Shown here: positions 23,172 to 31,324 of the stretch, in pieces | Position numbering within the stretch: the stretch's first letter is position 1 | Layout of the letters: every line of letters begins with the position of its first letter | Assembly: GCA_944323805.1 (NCBI GenBank) | Contig: CALUTW010000019.1 | Location: 1-38,250, forward strand | Length of the DNA: 38,250 nucleotides | Direction: 5' to 3' | Source: an uncultured Bacteroidales bacterium | Lineage (GTDB): Bacteria; Bacteroidota; Bacteroidia; Bacteroidales; UBA932 | The notes under the pieces: model-generated | What the model saw: only the letters and a program-made list of their open reading frames with translations | The model's database searches: none | What the model was told of the DNA's origin: nothing | Translations under genes and position numbers: made by a program

Positions 23172-24509
23172 ATGAAGAAGTTTATACAGACAATCAAGAA
23201 CATCTTTAAGATTGAAGAGCTGCGCAAGAGAATCGTGTATACGATTCTCCTGCTTCTGGTTTATCGTCTCGGCAGCTTTATCGTGCTTCCGGGTATCGAT
23301 TCCACGATGCTTGCCAATCTTCAGGATACAGCGTCCACAGGTCTTGTCGGCCTGCTGAACATGTTTTCCGGAGGAGCATTCGGTAACGCTTCAATCTTTG
23401 CGCTGGGTGTGATGCCGTATATCTCGGCATCTATCGTAATCCAGCTTCTCGGTGTTTTCGTCCCTTACTTCAAGAAACTCCAGATGGAAGGGGAAAGCGG
23501 CCGCAGAAAGATGAACCAGCTCACAAGGTATCTTACCATTGTGATTCTCTGCATCCAGGGTCCTGCATATATGGCATCCCTTCACAGCCAGATACCGCAG
23601 GAAGCGTTCCTTGCAGTCAACAGGCTCGGATGGAGCTCCTTCATGTTCAATCTCGTGTCTACGGTCATCCTCATCGGCGGTACAATGTTCGTCATGTGGC
23701 TTGGCGAGCGCATCACTGACAGGGGAATCGGTAACGGTATCTCGCTTATCATCATGGTGGGTATCATTGCCCGTCTCCCGTATGCGCTTACAGCGGAGAT
23801 CGGAGAAAAGGTAAACTCTACTACAGGAGGCCTTCTGCTTCTGGTGGTCGAGCTCATCATACTGTTCTTTGTGTTCGTTGCGGCAATCGCTCTTGTACAG
23901 GCAACCAGAAGAGTCCCTGTGCAGTATGCAAAGAGAGTCGTAGGCAACAGGCAGTATGGCGGAGCGCGCCAGTATATCCCTATGAAAATCAATGCGGCAG
24001 GTGTGATGCCTATCATCTTTGCGCAGGCACTCATGCTTTTCCCTCTGATTTTCTCCAGATTTGATGCAACAAGAGGTCTTGCCGCCACATTGAGCAATTA
24101 TACCGGTTTCTGGTACAATTTCTTCTTCTTTATCATGGTGGTAGCCTTCACATATTTCTACACTGCTGTCACAGTCAATCCTACAATGATGGCTGAGGAC
24201 ATGAAGAAGAACGGTGGCTTTATACCTGGTGTGAAGCCTGGAAAGAAGACCGTCGAGTATCTTGACACCATCATGTCAAGAGTCACTCTTCCCGGTTCGA
24301 TCTTCCTCGGGCTTATCGCGATCCTTCCGGCATTTGCGATGATTTTCGGGATCAACAACCAGTTCGCAAGTTTCTACGGGGGTACATCCCTCCTGATTCT
24401 TGTCGGAGTGGTCCTCGATACGCTCCAGCAGATAGAAAGTCATCTGCTCATGCGTCATTATGACGGTTTGATGAAGACCGGACGTCTGAAAGGCCGTTCC
24501 GGGATGTAA
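23172..24509 (+). CDS. secY: Protein translocase channel subunit SecY
   Basis: SecY forms the pore of the general secretion channel in the inner membrane with SecE and SecG. The 445-residue protein shows about ten hydrophobic helices, beginning with RKRIVYTILLLLVYRLGSFI. It contains the plug region LVGLLNMFSGGAFGNASIFA, the signature GERITDRGIGNGISLIIM, and the cytosolic loop GGFIPGVKPGKKTVEYLD. Placement between rplO and map is the common order outside proteobacteria. Confidence 0.98.
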   Translation: MKKFIQTIKNIFKIEELRKRIVYTILLLLVYRLGSFIVLPGIDSTMLANLQDTASTGLVGLLNMFSGGAFGNASIFALGVMPYISASIVIQLLGVFVPYFKKLQMEGESGRRKMNQLTRYLTIVILCIQGPAYMASLHSQIPQEAFLAVNRLGWSSFMFNLVSTVILIGGTMFVMWLGERITDRGIGNGISLIIMVGIIARLPYALTAEIGEKVNSTTGGLLLLVVELIILFFVFVAAIALVQATRRVPVQYAKRVVGNRQYGGARQYIPMKINAAGVMPIIFAQALMLFPLIFSRFDATRGLAATLSNYTGFWYNFFFFIMVVAFTYFYTAVTVNPTMMAEDMKKNGGFIPGVKPGKKTVEYLDTIMSRVTLPGSIFLGLIAILPAFAMIFGINNQFASFYGGTSLLILVGVVLDTLQQIESHLLMRHYDGLMKTGRLKGRSGM

Positions 24510-24529
24510 TTCGATAAATTCATTGGAAG

Positions 24530-25303
24530 ATGGTAGAGCCGAAAACAGAAGAAGAGATAGAGCTGATGCGCGAGAATGCGATTCTCGTATCGAAGACATT
24601 GGCGGAGGTCGGTAAGACGGTTGCCCCTGGTGTGACAACTCTCGAGTTGAATAGGGTGGCCGAGACCTTTATCCGTGACAACGGAGCTATACCGAGTTTT
24701 CTGGGTTATGACGGCTTTCCTGCAGCTCTCTGCATCTCTGTAAACGATGTTGTCGTACACGGATTCCCGTCCGATTATGTGCTTAAGGAAGGCGACATTG
24801 TTTCTGTGGACTGCGGGACATTCTACAAGGGATACAACGGAGATTCAGCCTACACCTTCCCGGTCGGGGAGGTGGATGCTGAGACCCGGAAGCTCCTGGA
24901 TGTCACAAAGGAATCACTTTACAGAGGTATAGCGGCTGCTGTACATGGAAACAGGACGGGCGATATAGGACACGCGGTACAATCGTATGCAGAGTCATTC
25001 GGGTTCTCCGTAGTCCGCGAACTTGAAGGACACGGAATCGGCCGCAGGATGCATGAGAATCCGGGAGTCCCGAATTTCGGACACCAGGGACGCGGTGCAA
25101 AGCTGGTAGATGGAATGACAATCTGTATCGAACCGATGATCAACGCCGGGACCAGGGGTGTGTACTTGGCAGATAATGGTTGGGAAGTACATACTGCTGA
25201 CCGGAAGAAATCAGCGCATTTCGAGCTTACGGTTGTTGTCCGGAAAGGCGTTGCTGAACAGCTGTCGACCTTTGAATATATTGAAAAGAATGTTGAATTT
25301 TAA
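24530..25303 (+). CDS. map: Type I methionine aminopeptidase
   Basis: MetAP removes the initiator methionine from new proteins. The 257-residue enzyme has the ligands of the two-metal site: Asp94 and Asp105 (VDCGTFYKGYNGDSAYTF), a His in EGHGIGRRMHENP, a Glu in CIEPMI and one in HFELTVVV, plus the substrate His77 in VVHGFP. There is no N-terminal zinc finger extension. It starts 20 nt after secY and is part of the same operon. Confidence 0.97.
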   Translation: MVEPKTEEEIELMRENAILVSKTLAEVGKTVAPGVTTLELNRVAETFIRDNGAIPSFLGYDGFPAALCISVNDVVVHGFPSDYVLKEGDIVSVDCGTFYKGYNGDSAYTFPVGEVDAETRKLLDVTKESLYRGIAAAVHGNRTGDIGHAVQSYAESFGFSVVRELEGHGIGRRMHENPGVPNFGHQGRGAKLVDGMTICIEPMINAGTRGVYLADNGWEVHTADRKKSAHFELTVVVRKGVAEQLSTFEYIEKNVEF

Positions 25304-25312
25304 AGTGATATC

Positions 25313-25531
25313 ATGCCAAAACAGTCAGCAATAGAACAGGAGGGAGTCATCATCGAGACTCTGCCCAATGCGATGTTCAAGGTCGAATTGGAGAACGGTC
25401 ATGTGATAATTGCTCACATCTCCGGAAAGATGAGGATGAACTATATCAAGATTCTGCCCGGGGACAGGGTAAAGGTTGAAATGTCGCCTTATGATTTGAC
25501 AAAAGGAAGAATTTCTTTCAGATATAAATAA
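25313..25531 (+). CDS. infA: Translation initiation factor IF-1
   Basis: This 72-residue OB-fold protein shows the IF-1 signature: [40 protein letters not shown] and [20 protein letters not shown]. It binds the A site of the 30S subunit during initiation. Location between map and rpmJ is the standard cluster arrangement. Confidence 0.98.
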   Translation: MPKQSAIEQEGVIIETLPNAMFKVELENGHVIIAHISGKMRMNYIKILPGDRVKVEMSPYDLTKGRISFRYK

Positions 25532-25542
25532 AAACTACGATA

Positions 25543-25659
25543 ATGAAAGTAAAGGCATCCATCAAGAAGCGCAGTGAAGACTGCAAGATCGTAAAGCGCA
25601 AAGGTCGTCTTTATGTGATCTGCAAGAAGAATCCTAAGTTCAAAATGCGCCAGGGATAA
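25543..25659 (+). CDS. rpmJ: 50S ribosomal protein L36 (partial zinc site)
   Basis: A 38-codon gene encodes [20 protein letters not shown] and continues to the typical NPKFKMRQG end, which is bL36. Zinc-binding forms use Cys11, Cys14, Cys27 and His33. Here positions 11 and 33 are Ser and Phe, while Cys14 and Cys27 remain, so tetrahedral zinc binding is unlikely. It starts 11 nt after infA and ends 32 nt before rpsM. Confidence 0.95.
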   Translation: MKVKASIKKRSEDCKIVKRKGRLYVICKKNPKFKMRQG

Positions 25660-25691
25660 TTAATTGTATAACAATAAAGTAAAGATAGATT

Positions 25692-26069
25692 ATGGCAAGA
25701 ATAGCCGGTGTTGATTTACCTAATAACAAAAGAGGGGAGATAGGTCTTACCTATATCTTCGGAATCGGGCGCAGTTCGGCAAGAAAGATCCTGTCCCAGC
25801 TGGGCATCGATTATGACACTAAAGTCGGTGACTGGAACGACGAGCAGATTGCAGGTATCCGTGGAGTCATCGCTCAGGAGTACAAGATTGAAGGAGAGCT
25901 CCGTTCGGCTGTCCAGATGAACATCAAGCGTCTGATGGATATCGGATGCTACAGGGGTATCCGTCATCGTCTCGGCCTTCCTGTACGCGGTCAGAGCACA
26001 AAGAACAATGCCCGTACAAGAAAAGGAAAGAAGAAGACCGTTGCGAACAAGAAGAAAGCAACCAAATAA
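25692..26069 (+). CDS. rpsM: 30S ribosomal protein S13
   Basis: uS13 begins [19 protein letters not shown] and has the H2TH segment [14 protein letters not shown], and the conserved [19 protein letters not shown] near its end. It contacts P-site tRNA and forms bridge B1a with the large subunit. Its 125 residues include a Lys-rich C-terminal tail. It is the first gene of the alpha-operon part. Confidence 0.98.
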   Translation: MARIAGVDLPNNKRGEIGLTYIFGIGRSSARKILSQLGIDYDTKVGDWNDEQIAGIRGVIAQEYKIEGELRSAVQMNIKRLMDIGCYRGIRHRLGLPVRGQSTKNNARTRKGKKKTVANKKKATK

Positions 26070-26082
26070 CAATTGATGAATT

Positions 26083-26475
26083 ATGGCAAAAAAGACATCC
26101 ACAACAAACAAGAAAAGAGTTGTCAAGGTTGAAGCATACGGTGAGGCCCATATTTCATCGACCTTCAACAATGTTATCGTTACTCTTACCAATAACATCG
26201 GTCAGGTTATCAGCTGGTCGTCAGCCGGAAAGAGCGGTTTCAGGGGATCCAAGAAAAATACTCCATATGCTGCCCAGGTTGCTGCAGCCGATGCTGCAAA
26301 GACTGCATATGACCTTGGCCTCCGTAAGGTAAAAGCATACGTAAAGGGTCCTGGAGCCGGACGTGAGTCAGCAATCAGGACTATCCATGGTGCAGGTATC
26401 GAGGTAACAGAGATTATCGACGTCACTCCAATGCCACACAATGGCTGCAGACCAAAAGGCCGTCGTAAAGTTTAA
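26083..26475 (+). CDS. rpsK: 30S ribosomal protein S11
   Basis: The 130-residue uS11 contains [40 protein letters not shown] and the C-terminal [18 protein letters not shown]. It lies on the platform near the mRNA exit. It sits between rpsM and rpsD with short spacing, the standard order. The basic Lys-rich N-terminus is common in Bacteroidota. Confidence 0.98.
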   Translation: MAKKTSTTNKKRVVKVEAYGEAHISSTFNNVIVTLTNNIGQVISWSSAGKSGFRGSKKNTPYAAQVAAADAAKTAYDLGLRKVKAYVKGPGAGRESAIRTIHGAGIEVTEIIDVTPMPHNGCRPKGRRKV

Positions 26476-26502
26476 TTCCGTTATTGTTAAAGATAGATTA
26501 CT

Positions 26503-27105
26503 ATGGCAAGATATACTGGACCAACAACCAAAATCGCCCGTAAATTCGGTGAACCGATCTTCGGAACAGACAAGGACTTTGAAAAAAGGAATTATCCTCC
26601 GGGACAGCATGGTTTGGCAAGAAAACGCAAGAAATCATCTGAGTACGGTACTCAGCTGAGGGAGAAACAGAAGGTAAAATATACATACGGTGTCCTCGAA
26701 AGACAGTTCCGCAACACTTATGAGAAGGCTTCCCGCATGAAGGGACAGAAAGGCGAGAACCTTATCATGCTTCTCGAGTCACGTCTTGACAACATCGTAT
26801 ACCGTCTTGGAATAGCTCCTACAAGGGCTGCAGCAAGACAGCTTGTATCGCATTGTCATATCACTCTCAACGGGAATGTCTGCAACATCCCGTCCGCCCA
26901 GGTAAAGCCGGGGGATGTGATTGCAGTAAGGGAGAGATCCAAGAGCCTCGAAGTCATCCAGAACAGTGTTGCTTCCGCTTCAAAGTATTCATGGCTTGAG
27001 TTCGATGCAAAGGCTCTTACCGGGAAGTATCTCAATGTCCCTGTAAGGACAGAGATCCCGGAGACAATCAACGAGCAGCTTATAGTCGAGTTGTACTCCA
27101 AGTAA
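26503..27105 (+). CDS. rpsD: 30S ribosomal protein S4
   Basis: uS4 nucleates assembly of the small subunit body. The 200-residue sequence starts [19 protein letters not shown], has [18 protein letters not shown] and an S4 RNA-binding domain around 90-155 ([31 protein letters not shown]), and ends in [11 protein letters not shown]. There are no N-terminal zinc Cys clusters. In E. coli S4 represses the alpha operon. Confidence 0.98.
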   Translation: MARYTGPTTKIARKFGEPIFGTDKDFEKRNYPPGQHGLARKRKKSSEYGTQLREKQKVKYTYGVLERQFRNTYEKASRMKGQKGENLIMLLESRLDNIVYRLGIAPTRAAARQLVSHCHITLNGNVCNIPSAQVKPGDVIAVRERSKSLEVIQNSVASASKYSWLEFDAKALTGKYLNVPVRTEIPETINEQLIVELYSK

Positions 27106-27133
27106 TAATTAACACCTTTAAAAAAGAATTAAC

Positions 27134-28141
27134 ATGGCAATCTTAGCATTTCAGAAACCGGACAAGGTGATAATGCTCGAAGGAACAGACACCGTAGGCC
27201 GTTTCGAATTCAGGCCTCTGGAGCCAGGATACGGACAGACTATCGGTAATGCACTCCGTCGTATATTATTGTCTTCTCTGGAAGGTTTTGCTATCAATTC
27301 AATCCGCATTGCCGGTGTAGACCAGGAGTTTGCGACTATTCCGGGCGTGATTGAGGGGATGCAGGACATCATTCTTAATCTCAAGCAGGTGAGATTCAAG
27401 AGAATGGTTGATTCTGTCGACTCCGAGGTAGCAAACATTGTGATCAGCGGTAAACAGGAGTTTACTGCAGAGGACATATCAAAGGGATTGTCTTCTTTCA
27501 AGGTGTTGAATCCGGAACTTCACATCTGTTCGCTGGAGACTGCGGTAAAGCTCGAGATATCCCTTACTGTCGGTAAGGGCCGTGGCTTTGTCCCTGCAGA
27601 CGAAAGCCGGGATTCTGATACTCCGATCGGAACCATTCCGGTCGATGCAATCTATACCCCGATCAAGAATGTGAACTGGACAGTGGAGAACTGGCGTGTG
27701 GAGCAGAAGACAGACTACGAGAAACTGACCCTTGAGATTGTAACTGACGGGTCAATCTCTCCTAAGCTTGCTCTTCAGGATGCGGCCAATATCCTCATCT
27801 ATCATTTCAAGCTCTTTACTGACGAGAAGAAGCTTTCTCTTGAAAGCGCTGTCGAGTCGGAGTCAAAGGAACTTGATGAGGAATCACTCCGCATGAGGCA
27901 TCTTCTTCTTACGAAGCTTTCCGACATGGGTCTTTCCGTAAGGGCCTACAACTGTCTGAAGGCCGCTGATATCGATACATTTGCGGACCTCGTTTCCTAC
28001 TCAAGGTCGGAACTCATGAAGTTCAGGAACTTCGGAAGGAAATCCCTCAATGAAATCGATCTGCTCGTGGAGAAGATGAAGCTTTCATTCGGAATGGACG
28101 TTACTAAATATAATATTGAACCCAAGAAAAAGACTGTATAA
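27134..28141 (+). CDS. rpoA: RNA polymerase subunit alpha
   Basis: The 335-residue subunit has the N-terminal dimerisation domain ([28 protein letters not shown]) and, after a linker near residue 240, the C-terminal DNA- and activator-binding domain ([35 protein letters not shown]). Length and placement between rpsD and rplQ are standard. Confidence 0.98.
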   Translation: MAILAFQKPDKVIMLEGTDTVGRFEFRPLEPGYGQTIGNALRRILLSSLEGFAINSIRIAGVDQEFATIPGVIEGMQDIILNLKQVRFKRMVDSVDSEVANIVISGKQEFTAEDISKGLSSFKVLNPELHICSLETAVKLEISLTVGKGRGFVPADESRDSDTPIGTIPVDAIYTPIKNVNWTVENWRVEQKTDYEKLTLEIVTDGSISPKLALQDAANILIYHFKLFTDEKKLSLESAVESESKELDEESLRMRHLLLTKLSDMGLSVRAYNCLKAADIDTFADLVSYSRSELMKFRNFGRKSLNEIDLLVEKMKLSFGMDVTKYNIEPKKKTV

Positions 28142-28143
28142 AT

Positions 28144-28665
28144 ATGAGGCATAATAAAGCAATCAACCACCTTGGTCGCAAGAGCGGACACCGTAAGGCA
28201 ATGCTTGCAAACATGGCGACTTCTCTTATCCTTCACAAGAGGATAGAGACGACTGTAGCAAAGGCAAAGGCTCTTAAGATGTACGTGGAACCTCTTATCA
28301 CTAAATCCAAGGATGATTCTACACATTCCCGCCGTGTCGTTTTCAGCTATCTTAAGAACAAGTATGCCGTTACAGAACTGTTCCGTACGGTAGGACCGAA
28401 GATTGCAGACCGTCCGGGCGGATATACCAGAGTTCTCAAGACCGGCTTCAGAAAGGGCGATGGTGCCGATATGGCTCTGATAGAGCTTGTTGACTTCAAC
28501 GAGGCTGCACTTGCATCTACAGCAAAGAAAGAAGCCAAGAAGTCGACTACCCGTCGTAGCCGCTCCAAGAAGGCTGCTGCGCCTGCAGTAGAGGCTGCCA
28601 AGGCTGAAGCTCCGGCAGAGGCTCCTGCAACAGAGACTCCGGCTGAGGAGAACAAGGCTGAATAA
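28144..28665 (+). CDS. rplQ: 50S ribosomal protein L17 with acidic Ala-rich tail
   Basis: bL17 is identified by [20 protein letters not shown], the [17 protein letters not shown] helix and [20 protein letters not shown]. The core ends near residue 130; the remaining 40 residues are a basic stretch followed by an Ala/Glu/Pro-rich tail, making 173 residues against 127 in E. coli. Such tails are seen in Bacteroidota. It is the last gene of the cluster, followed by a terminator. Confidence 0.98.
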   Translation: MRHNKAINHLGRKSGHRKAMLANMATSLILHKRIETTVAKAKALKMYVEPLITKSKDDSTHSRRVVFSYLKNKYAVTELFRTVGPKIADRPGGYTRVLKTGFRKGDGADMALIELVDFNEAALASTAKKEAKKSTTRRSRSKKAAAPAVEAAKAEAPAEAPATETPAEENKAE

Positions 28666-28711
28666 TCAGGCTTCGCCAGGCTTGCGCACATGCGGTCTGG
28701 CCCGATAAAAT

Positions 28712-28744
28712 AAAAAAGGAAGGCCAGTCAGGTCTTCCTTTTTT
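28712..28744. terminator. Bidirectional terminator between rplQ and sulfatase gene
   Basis: AAAAAAGGAAG (28712-28722) pairs with CTTCCTTTTTT (28734-28744) across an 11-nt loop. The A and T runs make it an intrinsic terminator on both strands. It separates the plus-strand ribosomal cluster from the minus-strand sulfatase gene, which ends at 28764. Confidence 0.85.
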
Positions 28745-28763
28745 ATTTGCCCGATTGCCTGCG

Positions 28764-30335
28764 TCATTCGCGGTCCCTGTCAGGGGAGAACCGCACAGGA
28801 TCATCATATTGCTCCTGCAGGGCAAGCATCTGTCTCTTGAGGTCTGCCGTTATATCGTCATATCCGTCGGTGCCATACAGATTATTCAGTTCGTTCGGGT
28901 CATTCTCCAGGTCAAACAGCTCCCATTCATCGATGTCATTGTAGAAATGGATGAGTTTATACCTGTCTGTACGTATCCCGTAATGGCGCTTTACCATATG
29001 TTCTGCCGGGTATTCATAGAAATGATAATACAGGGCTGTCCTCCAGTTGTCAGGATGTTCCCCCTTAAGGAGCGGGACAAGTGATACGCCATGGATGTCA
29101 TCAGGAATCCTGACTCCCGCCAATTCAAGGAATGTCGGGGCGTAATCAATATTCTGGACAAGTTCAGTGATATCCCCGCGACGGTCAAACCCGTCAGGAA
29201 GCCTCATGATGAGAGGTGTCCTCATGGATTCCTCATACATGAACCGCTTGTCGAACCATCCGTGCTCTCCCATATAGAATCCCTGGTCTGAAGTATATAC
29301 GACAAGTGTGTTTTCCAGCATTCCTTTTTCCTTGAGATAGTCCAGGACTCTTCCGACATTGTCGTCAAGGGATTTGACGGTCTTCATATAGTCCTTGATA
29401 TATCTCTGGAATTTCCATTCGGCAAGTTCCTTCCCCTGTGGATTCTTCCTGATGAAGTCGTCTATTATCGGACCGTAGAACCTGTCCCATGCTGCCCTCT
29501 GGTCCTTGTCCATCCTTCCGATGAACTGTTCATACCTCTCTTTCAGCCTGGAGTCCTTGCCTGGTGCAAGCATCTTGAGGTCATATATCAGGTCCATGTC
29601 CTTGGCTATGCCCATCTCCTGGGCGGCAGCCGCAGGGCGTCCCTTATAGTCATCGTAGAATGTTTCCGGCAGAGGGAAATCCCTGTCTTCATACAGGGCC
29701 AGATCGGTTGTGTCGGCCATCCAGTTCCTGTGTATTGCCTTGTGATGTATAAGCAGGCAGAACGGCTTGTCCTTGTCCCGTCCATTTTCCATCCAGTCGA
29801 TGGCATCATCGGTAATGATGTCTGTCACATAGCCATGCCGTGGGATGGTGTCGTTCTGCATGGTAATGAAATCCGGGTTATAGTAGTCTCCCTGTTCCGG
29901 AAGTATCTCCCAGTAGTCGAATCCTGTGGGCAGGCTTTCAAGATGCCATTTCCCTACAAGGGCCGTCTGGTAACCGGCTTTCCGCAGAAGTTTCGGGAAC
30001 GTCTGCTGGCTTCCGTCGAATACGCATGTCGTATTGTCGAAGAACCTGTTCCCGCACGAGTGTTTCCCGGTAAGCATGCATGCCCGGCTTGGTCCGCTCA
30101 GCGAGTTTGCCACAAAGCTGTTCGTGAACCGGACTCCGTCTGCGGCAATCCTGTCGAGATTCGGTGTCTCGATGTAGCGTGTGTCGTAGCAGCTCATCAT
30201 CTGTGCGGTATGGTCGTCGGTCATGATGTAGACTATGTTAAGCGGAGCCTCTTTCCCGCTTTTCTGCTGGCAGGCCGTAAGCATTCCGAGCACTACGCTT
30301 CCGGCGACAGGGCAGATCAGTTTAAGGTTTGTCAT
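28764..30335 (-). CDS. Lipoprotein sulfatase, serine type (S1 family)
   Basis: Sulfatases of family S1 hydrolyse sulfate esters with a formylglycine residue. From the start at 30335 the protein is 523 residues with a lipoprotein signal (MTNLKLICPVAGSVVLG, lipobox LTAC, Cys22). The metal ligands Asp40-Asp41 sit in IMTDDHTA, and Ser80 in SGPSRACMLTG is the formylglycine precursor, so maturation needs an anSME-type enzyme. Late motifs SDQGFYMGEHGWFDKRF and the C-terminal lid resemble GlcNAc-6-O-sulfatases. The neighbouring NagB genes and SusC/D favour a sulfated amino-sugar substrate. An alternative ATG at 30356 adds seven residues. Confidence 0.88.
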   Translation of the reverse strand: MTNLKLICPVAGSVVLGMLTACQQKSGKEAPLNIVYIMTDDHTAQMMSCYDTRYIETPNLDRIAADGVRFTNSFVANSLSGPSRACMLTGKHSCGNRFFDNTTCVFDGSQQTFPKLLRKAGYQTALVGKWHLESLPTGFDYWEILPEQGDYYNPDFITMQNDTIPRHGYVTDIITDDAIDWMENGRDKDKPFCLLIHHKAIHRNWMADTTDLALYEDRDFPLPETFYDDYKGRPAAAAQEMGIAKDMDLIYDLKMLAPGKDSRLKERYEQFIGRMDKDQRAAWDRFYGPIIDDFIRKNPQGKELAEWKFQRYIKDYMKTVKSLDDNVGRVLDYLKEKGMLENTLVVYTSDQGFYMGEHGWFDKRFMYEESMRTPLIMRLPDGFDRRGDITELVQNIDYAPTFLELAGVRIPDDIHGVSLVPLLKGEHPDNWRTALYYHFYEYPAEHMVKRHYGIRTDRYKLIHFYNDIDEWELFDLENDPNELNNLYGTDGYDDITADLKRQMLALQEQYDDPVRFSPDRDRE

Positions 30336-30391
30336 GATGTGGTCAGTTTTTGTCATTTATTGGCTGGTCATTGGATTGTCTGTAAACAGGA

Positions 30392-30426
30392 GATGGGGTT
30401 CAAAAGATGTCTTCTGAATCCCCATC
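30392..30426 (-). other. Stem-loop between nagB and the sulfatase gene
   Basis: GATGGGGTTCA and TGAATCCCCATC form a long stem with one bulge, in the 118-nt gap after nagB on the minus strand. No T-run follows, so it may stabilise or process the nagB transcript rather than end it completely. Confidence 0.5.
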
Positions 30427-30453
30427 CCATGTCAATGCAGGCTTGAGGACCTG

Positions 30454-31245
30454 CTACAGGTTGTCTTTCTCGATATCCTTGAAGTATCTGTATGTGTTGA
30501 CCTTCAGTTCGCCGGCTGCGAGTTCGTCGCACACGATTATCCCGTGCTGGTGTGCCTGCAATGCGGATAATGTGCATGTCTGCGAGTATGCCCCCTCCAC
30601 AGCCTGCTGGAGGGCACGGGCCTTCTTGTGTCCGAAAGCAAGGACAAGGACTTCCTTGGAAGACATTACCGTCCCTACCCCGACTGTGAGTGCGAGTGCC
30701 GGCACCTTGTCTATGTCATTGTCGAAGAATCTTGAGTTGACTACCCTTGTGTCGTATGTGAGGGTCTTTACACGGGTCCGTGACACGAGGGATGAGAAAG
30801 GTTCGTTGAATGCCAGGTGCCCGTCTTCCCCGACACCGCCCATGAAGAGGTCGATGCCGCCTGCTGCGACAATCCTTTCCTCGTATGAAGCGCATTCGGC
30901 AGCAAGGTCAGGAGCGTTTCCGTTCAGGATGTTGATATTCTCTTTCGGCACATCGACATGGTCGAAGAAATTCCTTGCCATGAATGAGTGGTAGCTTTCA
31001 GGATGCGATTCCGGAAGGCCTACGTATTCGTCCATGTTGAATGTGATGACATTCCTGAAAGAGATTTCTCCGGCCTTGTGCATCCTGATGAGTTCCTGGT
31101 ATGTCCCTATCGGAGTCGAGCCTGTCGGCAGACCGAGGACAAACGGCCTGTCAGTGACGGCGGCCTTTGCCTTGATGCGTGAAACAATGTATCTTGCAGC
31201 CCATACCGAGCCTTTCTTGTCGTCGTTTTCTATTATAAGTCTCAT
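30454..31245 (-). CDS. nagB: Glucosamine-6-phosphate deaminase
   Basis: NagB converts glucosamine-6-phosphate to fructose-6-phosphate and ammonia, feeding amino sugars into glycolysis. The 263-residue protein aligns position by position with the E. coli enzyme: the phosphate loop [10 protein letters not shown] (38-47), Asp72 (NMDEYVG), and Asp141, His143 and Glu148 in [14 protein letters not shown]. All catalytic residues are present. It is cytosolic. It lies downstream of a NagB-like/PIG-L fusion in the same direction, with a GC-rich hairpin between them. Confidence 0.96.
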   Translation of the reverse strand: MRLIIENDDKKGSVWAARYIVSRIKAKAAVTDRPFVLGLPTGSTPIGTYQELIRMHKAGEISFRNVITFNMDEYVGLPESHPESYHSFMARNFFDHVDVPKENINILNGNAPDLAAECASYEERIVAAGGIDLFMGGVGEDGHLAFNEPFSSLVSRTRVKTLTYDTRVVNSRFFDNDIDKVPALALTVGVGTVMSSKEVLVLAFGHKKARALQQAVEGAYSQTCTLSALQAHQHGIIVCDELAAGELKVNTYRYFKDIEKDNL

Positions 31246-31282
31246 CTTATCTGTTGTTAAATGGTTTAATCATATTGTTGTT

Positions 31283-31317
31283 CCGGCCCGTTCACTCCCG
31301 GTGTGGGGACGGGCCGG
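31283..31317 (-). other. GC-rich intercistronic stem-loop
   Basis: CCGGCCCGT (31283-31291) and ACGGGCCGG (31309-31317) form a perfect 9-bp GC stem with a 17-nt loop, between the stop of the upstream fusion gene and the nagB start. On the minus strand it is not followed by a T-run. It could protect or separate the two messages, giving different levels of the two proteins. Confidence 0.6.
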
Positions 31318-31324
31318 AGGTGTG

